From positions 1-47,845 of the forward strand of contig NZ_JYLL01000042.1 in the NCBI RefSeq assembly GCF_001439695.1: a stretch of DNA of 47,845 nucleotides, written 5' to 3'. The notes beneath the pieces are model-generated. The model saw nothing but the letters and a program-made list of their open reading frames with translations. It did not search any database and was not told the DNA's origin. The translations under genes and the position numbers were made by a program. Below are positions 14,924 to 24,571 of the stretch, one piece after another. This stretch comes from Pseudomonas veronii (lineage in GTDB: Bacteria; Pseudomonadota; Gammaproteobacteria; Pseudomonadales; Pseudomonadaceae). Each line of letters starts with the position of its first letter. The stretch's first letter is position 1.

Positions 14924-15526
14924 TTAACTGGGAGGATACGCCGTCATTGCCTTTTGCACAGCCTTGCGCAACGCATCGGCTCGCTCACTGAGGCTGCCCT
15001 GACTGCCGGTTTCGGCGCTGGCGCTCCACACCGGCTGACCGCTGCGTGCATCGAACAGATTGACCCGCACCACCACGACCTGAACTTCATAGGTACGCAC
15101 GATCGGCGCCGAGTTGTACATGCCGTAGCCATTGCCATAACGATTGTAGCCACCGTACCCATAGCCGTAGTCATCCTGGACCTGCTTGAGGCGCTTCTCC
15201 AGATGCACGTCGGCGCTCACCAGCAGGTCGGGCGCGCGGTTGTCGTGCAGGGGGCGCAAGCCTCGCTGGTCGAGGGCGCCGCTGACCGCTTCGGCAATCT
15301 GCGCCGAGTCCGCCCAGGCCGTGCCCGCTGGCAACTGGCCGTTGCGCCAGGCCCAAATGCGGTAGGCGCCGTAGTCACGCACCGGCGCGGGGTAGGCGCT
15401 GGCATCAAAGGTCCTGGCCGCCTGGGCCGGAGCCGGCGGCATCGGCGCCGAGGTGGCCACGTAGGGATTGGGGCTGGAGCAGGCGCCCAGCCCAAGGGAC
15501 AACAGGATTAACCCGAAACGACGCAT
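14924..15526 (-). CDS. DUF4136 lipoprotein, paralogue
   Basis: 200 residues from the ATG at 15526, chosen because GGAGG lies 6 bases upstream. Lipobox LGLGAC with acylated C16. It shares with its neighbour the YGAYRIWAWRNGQLP opening, the LDQRGLRPL segment and a Tyr/Gly-rich stretch (YGYGYGGYNRYGNGYG), so the two come from an old duplication. Role unknown. The cmoM stop lies 24 bp beyond its start. Confidence 0.82.
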   Translation of the reverse strand: MRRFGLILLSLGLGACSSPNPYVATSAPMPPAPAQAARTFDASAYPAPVRDYGAYRIWAWRNGQLPAGTAWADSAQIAEAVSGALDQRGLRPLHDNRAPDLLVSADVHLEKRLKQVQDDYGYGYGGYNRYGNGYGMYNSAPIVRTYEVQVVVVRVNLFDARSGQPVWSASAETGSQGSLSERADALRKAVQKAMTAYPPS

Positions 15527-15550
15527 TTCGACCTCCACTGACTGGGCCGC

Positions 15551-16300
15551 TTAAACCGGACGGCAGATCCAGTGCAAATAACGCCCAAGTCCGGCAAAGC
15601 TTGGGTGACGACGATGGGCGAGCTCCATCTCCAGCACATCCTGCAACGCCACGCGGGCCTGGAATTCCACCGGCATATAATCGTGGAACACCCGCACGCC
15701 GCTCTGGCTTTCGACCTGCCAAAGCCCCTCGAGTTGCGCCGCCAGCTCTCGCGGGTCGAGCGGCTGCTGCGGGGTCAGGCTCTGTTTTTCGCCGGCCATG
15801 TCGTTCTTGCGCATTTTGCGGAAGTGGCCTTTGAGCAGGTTGCGGTAAATCAGCGCATCGCGATTGTAGAACGCCAGGGACAGCCAGCCGCCAGGCACCG
15901 TCAACTGGTGCAGCACGGGCAGGATAGCGTGGGGTTCGGCCAGCCATTCGAGGACCGCGTGGCACAGCACCACATCGTAGGGTTCGGTGAGTTGGCCGAG
16001 CAGGTCTTGCCAGGGCGCATGGATGAAGGTCGCGCTCTGCCCCGCCTCGGCGAAGCGTTGGCGCGCACCGCTCAGCATCGGCTCGGCGGGTTCGGCCAGG
16101 GTCACCTGATGCCCGCGCTCGGCCAGCCACAGCGACATGTGCCCCAGGCCCGCGCCGATATCCAGCACACGCAACGGCCGTTGCGGCAGGGCTTCGGTGA
16201 GGTCGGCCTGCAATACCGCCAGGCGAATCGCGCCCTTGGCACCGCCGTAGATCTTCTCGGCAAAACGCGTGGCCAGTTGGTCGAAGTGACGATCACTCAT
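15551..16300 (-). CDS. cmoM: tRNA 5-carboxymethoxyuridine methyltransferase CmoM
   Basis: 249 residues, class I SAM methyltransferase. Motif I is VLDIGAGLGHMSLWL, motif II region AEPAEPML, and motif IV-like DVVLCHAVLEWL. The N-terminal DRHFDQLATRFAEKIYGGAKGAIR is the CmoM (formerly SmtA) signature. It methylates the carboxymethoxyuridine at wobble position 34 of tRNAs to mcmo5U. It overlaps the upstream MazG-like gene by 8 bp, so the two are coupled. Confidence 0.87.
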   Translation of the reverse strand: MSDRHFDQLATRFAEKIYGGAKGAIRLAVLQADLTEALPQRPLRVLDIGAGLGHMSLWLAERGHQVTLAEPAEPMLSGARQRFAEAGQSATFIHAPWQDLLGQLTEPYDVVLCHAVLEWLAEPHAILPVLHQLTVPGGWLSLAFYNRDALIYRNLLKGHFRKMRKNDMAGEKQSLTPQQPLDPRELAAQLEGLWQVESQSGVRVFHDYMPVEFQARVALQDVLEMELAHRRHPSFAGLGRYLHWICRPV

Positions 16301-16601
16301 GGATAAACCGCCGTTCGCTGTCGGCCAGCTTGGCGCGCACCACCTCGTTCATGTCCAGGCCCAACTCGCTGCACAGCAACAGCAGGTACAGCACGATATC
16401 GCCGACTTCCTGGCCGGCATGGGCGAGTGTGTCGCCGGGCAACTGGCGCGACTGGTCTTCGGTGAGCCATTGGAAGATTTCCACCAACTCGGCCATTTCC
16501 ACGCTGGCGGCCATGGCCAGGTTTTTCGGGCTGTGGAATTGTTTCCAATCGTTGGTATCGCGGATGCGATGCAGGCGTTCGGTGAGGTGTTCGAGGTTCA
16601 T
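16293..16601 (-). CDS. MazG-like nucleotide pyrophosphohydrolase
   Basis: 102 residues from the ATG at 16601, preceded by CAGGAG. The all-alpha NTP-PPase metal motif is present: EMAELVEIFQWLTED, then EVGDIVLYLLLL (ExxE and ExxD). The single-domain size resembles the RS21-C6/dCTPase group rather than full MazG. It hydrolyses a non-canonical or excess nucleoside triphosphate to the monophosphate. The substrate is not readable. First gene of a two-gene unit with cmoM. Confidence 0.82.
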   Translation of the reverse strand: MNLEHLTERLHRIRDTNDWKQFHSPKNLAMAASVEMAELVEIFQWLTEDQSRQLPGDTLAHAGQEVGDIVLYLLLLCSELGLDMNEVVRAKLADSERRFIHE

Positions 16602-16677
16602 GAGGGGCTCCTGAAGGGGTATAGCTTCGGGGGGATCAGGGATGAAGGCAAGTGAATCCGGGGGGATGGACTTTAGG

Positions 16678-16709
16678 GCGCTATCGCAGGCAAGCCTGCT
16701 CCCACATTT
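16678..16709. repeat. Solitary degenerate REP
   Basis: GCGCTATCGCAGGCAAGCCT followed by GCTCCCACATTT: one arm of the GGGGGC-type family with substitutions, with no inverted partner nearby. Confidence 0.7.
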
Positions 16710-16760
16710 GAATGGATTCACACATCGGAATGTGGGGGTTGGTTTGGCAGTGATGGCGAT

Positions 16761-19091
16761 TCAGTCGACGACGCTGAATTCGATTCGGGCGGTTTGGCCG
16801 GCCTCGTCGAGAACGCTGAGCTGGTAGCGGCCCAATTGCTCGAAACTGGCGTTGATGCTGTCCTGGTTGGCGCTGTCGCCCAACGGCGCACCGTTGAGGA
16901 ACCACCAGCGCCGGCCGCTGCCGCCCAGCGCCGAGATCTTCAGGCGCAGCGCCTGTTGGCTGGCGGCGGGCAGGCGCAGTTGATCGCCTTCGCGCACGCC
17001 GACAATCGACAATGGCGAGGACGCCGCCAGGGCCGGCGGCGGGCAATCGGGGTCCGCGGCCGGCAAGCGTGCGTCGCGGCGTTCGGCCCGCGGTAGCCAG
17101 GGTTCCAACGGCGCGGGCCACAGGGCAATGTTCTTCAACTGCGCGCCCGGGCAATGGGCGTCCACCCTCAAACCCTTGGGGTTGACCCAGACGCTTTCCA
17201 TCAAGCCCACACCCAGCGGTTGATCCAGTGCCAGCAAGGTCGGCGGTGTGGTGTTGTCCAGCGTCCAGGCGAAGCGCTGGCGCCGGCAATTCGGATCGCT
17301 GCGGCTCATGGGCTGGCCCAGCGGCCAGCAGATCGCCGCCACGCCGACGTTTGCCGGCACCGGTTTGACCGGCGCGCTGATGCCGCGTTGGCGGTCGCGG
17401 TTGGTCAACACATCGTGTACCTGCAACATCAAGGGTGCGGCCGAGGCCAAGCCGAACTGCCCCGGCACTGGCGTGCCGTCGGGGCGGCCGATCCACACGC
17501 CGATCAAATAGCGCGGCCCCACGCCGATCGCCCAGGCATCGCGGAACCCGTAGCTGGTGCCGGTTTTCCAGGCCAGCACCGGGCGCTGCACCAGTTCGGC
17601 GCGCGGGTCGCGGTCGGGCCGCGCCTGGCCGCTGAGGATACGCCGTACAATCCAGGCGGACCCTGGCGACAGTAAAGGCCGTTCTCTAAGCGTATCGTCC
17701 GGCTGTAATCGAATCGTGGCGCTCCTGCCGTCGCGAGCGAAAGCGCTGTAGCCGCTCACCAGATCTTCCAGGCGACTGCCCGCGCCGCCCAGGATCAGCG
17801 CCAGGTTCGGCTCGGCCAACGCCGGCAGCGCCAGCGGCACCCCGCCGATACGCATCTGCGCGGCGAAGCGCTTCGGCCCGTAGGCTTCCAGCAACTGCAC
17901 CGCCGGCAGGTTGAGCGAACTGGACAACGCCGTGCTCGCCGGCACCGCGCCGGTAAAGCCCATGGAGAAGTTGCCCGGCCGGTAATCGCCATAGCGCCTG
18001 GGCACATCCTGCAACAGCGATTCGGAGTGAATCAGCCCGTCGTCCAGGGCCATGCCATACAGGAAGGGCTTGAGGGTCGAGCCCGGCGAACGCAGGGCGC
18101 TGATCATGTCCACATGGCCGAAGCGCTTGGCATCATTGATGTCCACCGAGCCGAGGTAGGCGCGCACGGCCATGCTGTCTTCCTCCACCACCAGGATCGC
18201 CGCCGAGGTGTATTCCGGCAAACGCGCGCGCCAGCCCAGCAGCAGGTCTTCGAGACGGCGTTGCAGGGTGGCATCCAGGGTGGTGCGGATCAGCGGCGGG
18301 CTGTCGGGGCGGTTCAGGCGACGGGCGAGCAAGGGCGCCAGGCTGGGCTCCAGGCGCGGCGCGAGCAGCAACGGTTCTTCCAGCGCTTCGGCCACTGCCG
18401 ATGACGGCCATACCTGGAACTCGCCGAGGCGGCGCAGCACCTTGTCCCGCGCTTCCTGGGCGCGCTGGGGGTGGCGGTCGGGGCGCAGGCGACTCGGCGC
18501 CTGGGGCAACACCGCGAGCAAGGCGGCTTCGGCGTGGGTCAGTTGCGCCGGCGACTTGCCCAGATACGCCCAACTGGCCGCCGCCACGCCTTGCAAGGTG
18601 CCGCCAAACGGCGCGCGGTTCAGGTACAGGTTGAGAATCTCGGCCTTGGACAAGTGCCATTCCAACTGCGCGGTGCGCCACAGCTGGCGCAGCTTGCCGT
18701 GGAACGTGCGCGAATGGGGATCGAGCAAACGGGCGACCTGCATCGACAAGGTGCTACCGCCCGACACCACCCGCGCACCGGTCAGGTTCTGCCACGTCGC
18801 CCGCGCCAGCGCGAACGGGTTTACGCCGGGGTGCTGGTAGAACCAACGGTCCTCGTAGGTGAGCAACGCATCGAGGTAATACGGCGACACCTCAGCGGTT
18901 TGCACCGGGTAACGCCACACGCCATTGGCATCGGCAAACCGCCACAACGGCGTGCCATCCTCGGCCAGCACCACCCGCGCCAGGTCGTCCTTGGGCAGCG
19001 GCAGGGGCCAGATGCGGTCGGCCAACCACAGCAGGGCAATCATCAGGAGCAGGCTCGCGAGGGTCCAGCGAGCAACTAAACGCAAACTCAA
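16761..19091 (-). CDS. pbpC: Penicillin-binding protein 1C
   Basis: 776 residues. One N-terminal membrane helix (about 9-27). Glycosyltransferase-51 domain with the catalytic Glu E80 in YEDRWFYQHPG and GGSTLSMQ. Transpeptidase domain with S338-x-x-K341 in SPGSTLKP, SxN in LSSSLN, and KTG in AWKTGTSYGF. The C-terminal 90 residues are the BiPBP_C domain. All catalytic residues are present. It polymerises and perhaps crosslinks murein in the periplasm; PbpC proteins are linked genetically with the alpha-2-macroglobulin YfhM, whose gene lies 0.58 kb upstream on the same strand. Confidence 0.93.
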   Translation of the reverse strand: MSLRLVARWTLASLLLMIALLWLADRIWPLPLPKDDLARVVLAEDGTPLWRFADANGVWRYPVQTAEVSPYYLDALLTYEDRWFYQHPGVNPFALARATWQNLTGARVVSGGSTLSMQVARLLDPHSRTFHGKLRQLWRTAQLEWHLSKAEILNLYLNRAPFGGTLQGVAAASWAYLGKSPAQLTHAEAALLAVLPQAPSRLRPDRHPQRAQEARDKVLRRLGEFQVWPSSAVAEALEEPLLLAPRLEPSLAPLLARRLNRPDSPPLIRTTLDATLQRRLEDLLLGWRARLPEYTSAAILVVEEDSMAVRAYLGSVDINDAKRFGHVDMISALRSPGSTLKPFLYGMALDDGLIHSESLLQDVPRRYGDYRPGNFSMGFTGAVPASTALSSSLNLPAVQLLEAYGPKRFAAQMRIGGVPLALPALAEPNLALILGGAGSRLEDLVSGYSAFARDGRSATIRLQPDDTLRERPLLSPGSAWIVRRILSGQARPDRDPRAELVQRPVLAWKTGTSYGFRDAWAIGVGPRYLIGVWIGRPDGTPVPGQFGLASAAPLMLQVHDVLTNRDRQRGISAPVKPVPANVGVAAICWPLGQPMSRSDPNCRRQRFAWTLDNTTPPTLLALDQPLGVGLMESVWVNPKGLRVDAHCPGAQLKNIALWPAPLEPWLPRAERRDARLPAADPDCPPPALAASSPLSIVGVREGDQLRLPAASQQALRLKISALGGSGRRWWFLNGAPLGDSANQDSINASFEQLGRYQLSVLDEAGQTARIEFSVVD

Positions 19092-19181
19092 ACGGGCAAA
19101 CCTCTATGCTTGTAGGGAACTAGCCTGTCGCAATAACAACCAAAGGCACAGACACGCCCACCTTCTCATCAGGACACACAC

Positions 19182-19475
19182 ATGCAGGTAGAAAGCTTCT
19201 TCGAATGGTTGGGCCAGGCGCTCGGTTCCGTCATCCGTTTTATCGTCGACGGCCTCAGCGGCATCTTCGGTGCCTTGACCCACGCCGGTGGCAACTTTAT
19301 CGATGGCCTGTCGCGCACCTTGGGCATGGACACTTCCATCATCAGCATCATTACCCTGATCCTCGGCCTGATGCTGTTGTACTCGGCGGTACGCGCCTTC
19401 ATGCGCGCATCGATCATCATGGGCATCATCTGGCTGATGCTCGGCCTGTGGCTACTCAGCTGGGTAGTCCACTAA
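19182..19475 (+). CDS. Small hydrophobic membrane protein, 97 aa
   Basis: An N-terminal amphipathic segment (VESFFEWLGQALGSVIRFIVDGL) and two likely membrane helices, about 52-72 (IISIITLILGLMLLYSAVRAF) and 75-95 (SIIMGIIWLMLGLWLLSWVV). No catalytic motif. Function unknown. It lies between pbpC and yfhM on the opposite strand: divergent from pbpC (90 bp) and convergent with yfhM across a REPIN. The start follows CAGGACACACAC, a modest ribosome site. Confidence 0.72.
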   Translation: MQVESFFEWLGQALGSVIRFIVDGLSGIFGALTHAGGNFIDGLSRTLGMDTSIISIITLILGLMLLYSAVRAFMRASIIMGIIWLMLGLWLLSWVVH

Positions 19476-19499
19476 CCCCAAAAAAACACCACCAATCCC

Positions 19500-19589
19500 T
19501 GTAGGAGGGGGCTTGCCCCCGATAGCTGTATTTCAGTCAATGCATCAGGTGACTGACCCACCGCCATCGAGGGCAAGCCCCCTCCCACA
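19500..19589. repeat. REPIN, GGGGGCTTGCCCCC type, 90 bp
   Basis: Left arm TGTAGGAGGGGGCTTGCCCC, right arm ends CCCCCTCCCACA; the loop carries a CAGTCA / TGACTG pair. It merges at its right end into a micro-repeat array. Confidence 0.9.
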
Positions 19590-19666
19590 TTTAGCCCTCA
19601 TTCCACATTTAGCCCCATTCCCAGATTTAGCCTCCACTGCACATTTAGCCCCCATTCCACATCGAG
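19585..19666. repeat. 18-bp micro-repeat array downstream of yfhM
   Basis: Four and a half units of CCACATTTAGCCCTCATT or close variants (17-18 bp each: 19585, 19603, 19621, 19639, then a partial at 19657). The first Cs and ACATTT are shared with the REPIN edge. The same unit occurs inverted upstream of yfhM. Confidence 0.88.
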
Positions 19667-19669
19667 CTT

Positions 19670-22600
19670 TCAACGCCCCTTGATCACCAGATCCACCGGC
19701 GTCTCCCCCACCGCCTGCCAGTTCGGCCGATACATCGACTCCACCTGCGGCGGCGGCACCCGATACGTCCCCGGCGTCACCGCCCGCGCCAGATACAACA
19801 AGTGCGTGGTGCCATAGCCATCCAGGTTCATCGCCGCCACGTAGCGGTCATCACGAAACTCCTGATGCTTGAGCGAGGCGTTCTGCATCGACTCGCGCCA
19901 TTCCTTCACCTGGCTGCTGGCGTTTTCCAGGCTTGCGGCGCTTTGCGCGAGGTTCTGGTTTTCCAGCTCCAGGCCTGCCGGCAGCAGGTCCACCACCAGG
20001 GCATCCGGTACACGCTGCTTGGCGCTGACCGCCAGATGCACCAGCACCAGGTCGCCGCTGTTGAGGCTACGCAGGTTCAGCGGCTGGCCGTTCATGCCCA
20101 GGTATTCGCGGCGGATGCTCAGGTTGTCGCCGCCAGCGGCCGGTGGCACTTGTGGATAACCCGAGATCGTCAACTGCTGGTACACCGGCGTCTCGCCCTG
20201 ATTGCGCAGGCTCAGGTCGCTGGACAGCAGCGCGCCCGTCAACGCCAGCGTCGACTGTTGATTATTCAATTCGCGCACGCCGCCGCTGCCGGTGAGCGAC
20301 ACCTGCCAATTCGACTCGGGCTGGGCGAACCCGAGGCGCCCGGCCAGGAACAGCGAGTTGCGTTCCTGGGTCGACAGGTACGGGCTGGCTGCCAACTGAT
20401 CCGACAAGGTGAACAAGCGCTCTTCACGCTTGCCCTTGGCCAGGTCGTTTTCTTCGAGCAACGCCAGGATCATCGCCTGGTCGCGCAGCGGGCTGCCGTA
20501 GTCGGCCAGCCATTCCTTGGCATTGCGCTGCGCCGCCAGCCCTGCGAGCAAGGCTTGATCGGCACGCGGCTGGTCGCCCATTTTCTGCAAGGCGATGGCC
20601 AGTTGCACCAGTGGCAACCCGGAGCGCGCATCGCTGCGCCGCTCGAACAGACTGCGCAACGCGCCCAACGGCGCCTGCTGACTGCGCGCCAGTACCAGGC
20701 CGGCGTAGGCCTGCACAGCGAAGCGGGTGTGCTCGGCGTTGTCGCTGTAATCAACTTCGATCAGGTTGCGCTCCTGCACATACCGCAGCAGACGCTCACT
20801 GGCTTTCTTCAAGGCTTGCGGCGGCACGGCGAAGCCCTGGTCGCGGGCGCGCAGCAGGAAGTCGGTGACATAGGCAGTCAGCCAGTATTCCTCTTCGCCA
20901 TCGGCGCCCCACAAGCCAAAGCTGCCGTTGTAGCGCTGCATGCCCAGCAGGCGTTCGATGCCCAGCTCGATCTTGCGTTTGCGCTCGGCGTCCGGCTCAC
21001 CCTTGATGCCCAGGCGCTTGAGCAAGGCATCGTCGGCATACAGCGACGGGTACAGGCCGCTGGCGGTCTGCTCCAGGCAACCGTAGGGGTAAGCCTTGAG
21101 CGCACTGATTTGCGCGCCGAGGTTCAACGGCGGCCGGCTCGACAGGCTCAACAACGCCTCGCGCCCCGCGCTGTCGAATTGATCGAGCGCCCCCGCCGGC
21201 AAGCTCCACGGCTGCTCCTTGAGCACCGCACGATAGTGCTTGAGCAAGGCCGGATAGGCCGGGCGCACGCCCAAGGTCCATTCGCGGCTGAACGGCGGCA
21301 GGTTTTCACCGGGCAGGTCCAGGCCATTCACCGTGACCTTGAGCTTGCCCTGCCCCAGACCGCCCCAGGCTTTCACCGGGATGCGCAGCGTGGTGCGCTG
21401 GCCCTGTTTCAGTTCAAGCGATTGCGCGGCGTTGTCGACCAGTTCCAGTTGCCCTTCGGCGCTCAGTTGCACGTCGAGCTTTTGCGCCTTGCCCGACAGG
21501 TTGGACAGGTCCAGCGCCAAGCTGGTCTGGTCGCCGCCCGCGAGGAAGCGCGGCGCCGACAGTTCGGCAATCAGCGGTGCGGCGATCACGGTTTTGGCTT
21601 CAGCCATGCCGTAGCGGTCATCGCTCCAGGCCTGGGCCATCAGGCGCAACTCGCCGTTGAAGTCGGGGATATTGACGCTGACTTCACCCTCGCCCTGCGC
21701 GTTCAACGTCACCGGTGCGCTTTGCAGGGCGACGATGGTCACGCTGGTGTCCGGGCGTTTGCCGCCCTTGGCCAATGCGGCGTCACCGCCGAAGGCCAGG
21801 CTCGCCAGGCGGCCCTGGCCGGCTTCGATCAGTTGACCATAGATGTCGAACTGGTCCACGCCATACGACTTGCGGCCGAACAGGCTGGAGTACGGATCGG
21901 GCGTCGGGTATTCGGTGATATTGAGGATGCCCACGTCCACCGCCGCCACCAGCACATGCACCTGCTTGGGCACGCTGCCGTCGGCATTTTTCGCGGTAAC
22001 TTTCACCGTCAGCGCTTGTTTGGGGCGCATTTTTTCCGGCGCGGTGAGGGTCAGCCCCAGTTTGCGCTGGGTGCGATCCAGCGGCAGGTGCAGCAGGCCC
22101 ACCGCCCGTTTGGGGGTGATGTTGGCTTTGCGCTCGCCGGGGCGGATCACCAGGGCACTGACGTAGAGGTCATGGCGCGCCCATTTCGGGTCGAGTTTCA
22201 CGGCGAAGCTTTTGCCCTCGGCCGGCACGTCGATCGCCTGCCACCACAGCGGCCCCTCGGCGGACTCGACCAGCAGGTAGCCTTTACCGGCCGCCGGCGG
22301 CGTCACCGTGACGTTGGCGGTATCGCCGTCGCCATAGGCGGGTTTGTCCAGCGCCAGCTTGACCTGATCGGGGCGCACGGCGCCGCCTTCGGTGTTGTCC
22401 TGGGCCTGGTAGCCGGCCCAGAAGCGCAGGCTGCTGACCAGCCCGGTCTGCGGGTCTTCGACCTCGACGCGGTACGGGCCCCACTCCACCTGGAAGCTGA
22501 CTTTGGCGGTGTCGCCGGCCTTGATGTCCAGGCTCTGTTCGTCGAGGTTGAGGAATTTCTCGTTGTAGTGGTAGCTCCAGCCGTCGCTGTCCGAGTAATT

Positions 22601-24571
22601 CCAGTAGTAGTCACGGCGCTCGCGCACCAGGCGGACCTTGAGGTTTTTCGCGGCGAGTTTCTGCCCGTCCTGGTTGGCCAGCAGCACTTCGAATTCCGCC
22701 GGGCCGTCGCCGTTGGTTTCCTTGCCGTCAAACAGCCCGCGCAGGCCCGGCAACTGCTCGGCCGGCCAGATCGGCTGCACCAGGCGCCGGGTGATCGGCC
22801 GCCCGCCCGACTCATGCAGGCTGGCTTGCACGATCAGTTGCAGCGGCGACTTGGCGTCGGCCCATTTGCTTTCCAGGGTCAGGGCTTCCTGGCCCTTGGC
22901 GTCGAGCACGCTTTCATCCAGTTCGAAATCCTGGCTCAGCTCTTCTTCGGTGACGGAGCCGAACTGGTAACCCGGCAGCGATTTCACCGCCTCGCGCAGC
23001 GGACGCACATACACCTGCCCGCTGACCCGGTTGCCCGACGCCGGCGCGCCGTAGAGGTAGCGGCCGTTGACCTGAATGACCGGGTTATCCGCCGGGCTCA
23101 ATGCCGTGTCGCTGCCCTTGAGTTCGAGCGCCAGGCGCTCGGGCAGGAAGTCTTCGACGAGGAACTCGTACAACTGCGGCTTGCCGTCGCCCAGGTCGAA
23201 CACCAACTGCCAGCGCCCGGTCGGCGCTTCGCCGGCCAATTGCAGTTGATATTGATAGAGGCCGGAGGCGTCGGCGTCCCAGACGAATTTGCGGCTGACC
23301 TGCTCATCCGGGCGGCGCACTTCGACGCTCACTGGCTGCGGCTTGACCGCGTTGCCGTCCTTGTCGCGCAGCAAGGCGTTAAGCAGCACGGTTTCGCCAG
23401 GGCGATACAGATCGCGTGGGCCGAACACAAAGAACTGCAGCGGGTGCGACGGTTGGCCGCCGATATCGAACTCCGCCAGATCGAGCGCGGCGCTGTCCAG
23501 GCGCAACAGGCTGGTTTGTTCGCCCTGCTTGGCCAGCAGCACCTGGGCCTTTTTCGGCAACGGCAATTCGGCGTGACCGCCCTGCTCGGTCTTGCCTTGG
23601 CCCACCACCCGGCCCTCGGCGTCGAGCACTTCGAGGTCGACGCCATCCAGCGCCTTGCCACCGTCCAACGCCTGGGTAAACACATCCAGGCGATTGGCGT
23701 AGCGGTGAACCGACAGGCCGATATCACTCAAGGTGAACAGCGTGGCCGGTTGCGAATAGTTGTAGGTGCCCGACGCCCGCATCACCGCCAGGTATACGCC
23801 CGGCTGCTGCAGTTGCTTGAGGCCGGCGATCGGCAGCAACAGGGTTTCGCGGGTATTGCGCGCCGGGTTCAGGTCGAAGCGGCCGCCGTAGACCAGATCG
23901 GCCAGCGGCAGCAGTTCGCGGGACTCATAGCTTTGCAGGCTGGTATTGCGCCCCCACTGGGCGAGGAACGATGGCAGGGATTCGGGCTTGATCCGGAAGA
24001 ATTCGACATCGATCTTGTCGACATTCAGCGCAATCACCGGCAACCCCTCGGCCAGCCGCGTGGGCAACAGCGTGCCACGGCTGGCGAAACCGACGGTGGC
24101 TTGCAGGTCACGGGTTTCCAGGCGGGCGACGTACTCGGCGGGCAACAGGTTGTCATTCACCGCGCGCACGCCCGGGTCGACCGTCAGCACCAACTTGCGC
24201 TGCGGCTCCAGGTGGCGCAGGCGCAACTCCATCAGGTTATCCGACAGCTCCCAGGCGCCGTCGACCTTGCCCGACTTGCTGTCCACCAGATGCAGCTTGT
24301 CGGCGAACTTCTGCTCCGGGTCCAACGGCACGGAAAAACTCACCGACAAGGTGCTGGCGCCGTCCAACTGCACCTCGGACACGTCCACCACACTCAACTC
24401 ACGCCCGGCGTAGCGCTGCTTCAGCGCCGCCACATCCACCGCCGCCTTGGCCGGCTTCGGCGCCACGCTGCTCGCGGCTGCCGGCGCGCTCGGCGCAGTC
24501 GGTTTATCGGAAGAATCGCAGGCGCTCAGCAGGGCCAGCGCGCAAGCCAGGAACAGTCCTTTGTTAAGCAT
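19670..24571 (-). CDS. yfhM: Bacterial alpha-2-macroglobulin lipoprotein YfhM
   Basis: 1633 residues. Lipobox LLSACDSS gives an acylated Cys at 18, followed by a disordered Ala/Pro linker, then a long series of macroglobulin (MG) domains. The thioester motif C1165-L-E-Q1168 in YGCLEQTASGLYP lies in an alpha/alpha toroid domain. A receptor-binding-like domain ends the protein (near TPVDLVIKGR). It is a periplasmic protease trap, thought to back up the PbpC repair synthase when the envelope is breached. Length and thioester agree with the E. coli YfhM type. The gene is bracketed by mirrored repeat arrays. Confidence 0.93.
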   Translation of the reverse strand: MLNKGLFLACALALLSACDSSDKPTAPSAPAAASSVAPKPAKAAVDVAALKQRYAGRELSVVDVSEVQLDGASTLSVSFSVPLDPEQKFADKLHLVDSKSGKVDGAWELSDNLMELRLRHLEPQRKLVLTVDPGVRAVNDNLLPAEYVARLETRDLQATVGFASRGTLLPTRLAEGLPVIALNVDKIDVEFFRIKPESLPSFLAQWGRNTSLQSYESRELLPLADLVYGGRFDLNPARNTRETLLLPIAGLKQLQQPGVYLAVMRASGTYNYSQPATLFTLSDIGLSVHRYANRLDVFTQALDGGKALDGVDLEVLDAEGRVVGQGKTEQGGHAELPLPKKAQVLLAKQGEQTSLLRLDSAALDLAEFDIGGQPSHPLQFFVFGPRDLYRPGETVLLNALLRDKDGNAVKPQPVSVEVRRPDEQVSRKFVWDADASGLYQYQLQLAGEAPTGRWQLVFDLGDGKPQLYEFLVEDFLPERLALELKGSDTALSPADNPVIQVNGRYLYGAPASGNRVSGQVYVRPLREAVKSLPGYQFGSVTEEELSQDFELDESVLDAKGQEALTLESKWADAKSPLQLIVQASLHESGGRPITRRLVQPIWPAEQLPGLRGLFDGKETNGDGPAEFEVLLANQDGQKLAAKNLKVRLVRERRDYYWNYSDSDGWSYHYNEKFLNLDEQSLDIKAGDTAKVSFQVEWGPYRVEVEDPQTGLVSSLRFWAGYQAQDNTEGGAVRPDQVKLALDKPAYGDGDTANVTVTPPAAGKGYLLVESAEGPLWWQAIDVPAEGKSFAVKLDPKWARHDLYVSALVIRPGERKANITPKRAVGLLHLPLDRTQRKLGLTLTAPEKMRPKQALTVKVTAKNADGSVPKQVHVLVAAVDVGILNITEYPTPDPYSSLFGRKSYGVDQFDIYGQLIEAGQGRLASLAFGGDAALAKGGKRPDTSVTIVALQSAPVTLNAQGEGEVSVNIPDFNGELRLMAQAWSDDRYGMAEAKTVIAAPLIAELSAPRFLAGGDQTSLALDLSNLSGKAQKLDVQLSAEGQLELVDNAAQSLELKQGQRTTLRIPVKAWGGLGQGKLKVTVNGLDLPGENLPPFSREWTLGVRPAYPALLKHYRAVLKEQPWSLPAGALDQFDSAGREALLSLSSRPPLNLGAQISALKAYPYGCLEQTASGLYPSLYADDALLKRLGIKGEPDAERKRKIELGIERLLGMQRYNGSFGLWGADGEEEYWLTAYVTDFLLRARDQGFAVPPQALKKASERLLRYVQERNLIEVDYSDNAEHTRFAVQAYAGLVLARSQQAPLGALRSLFERRSDARSGLPLVQLAIALQKMGDQPRADQALLAGLAAQRNAKEWLADYGSPLRDQAMILALLEENDLAKGKREERLFTLSDQLAASPYLSTQERNSLFLAGRLGFAQPESNWQVSLTGSGGVRELNNQQSTLALTGALLSSDLSLRNQGETPVYQQLTISGYPQVPPAAGGDNLSIRREYLGMNGQPLNLRSLNSGDLVLVHLAVSAKQRVPDALVVDLLPAGLELENQNLAQSAASLENASSQVKEWRESMQNASLKHQEFRDDRYVAAMNLDGYGTTHLLYLARAVTPGTYRVPPPQVESMYRPNWQAVGETPVDLVIKGR

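Noticed and set aside
19585..19666. Possible CRISPR array
   Set aside because: Units are 17-18 bp, directly adjacent without spacers, and no cas genes are present. They are micro-repeats at a REPIN edge.
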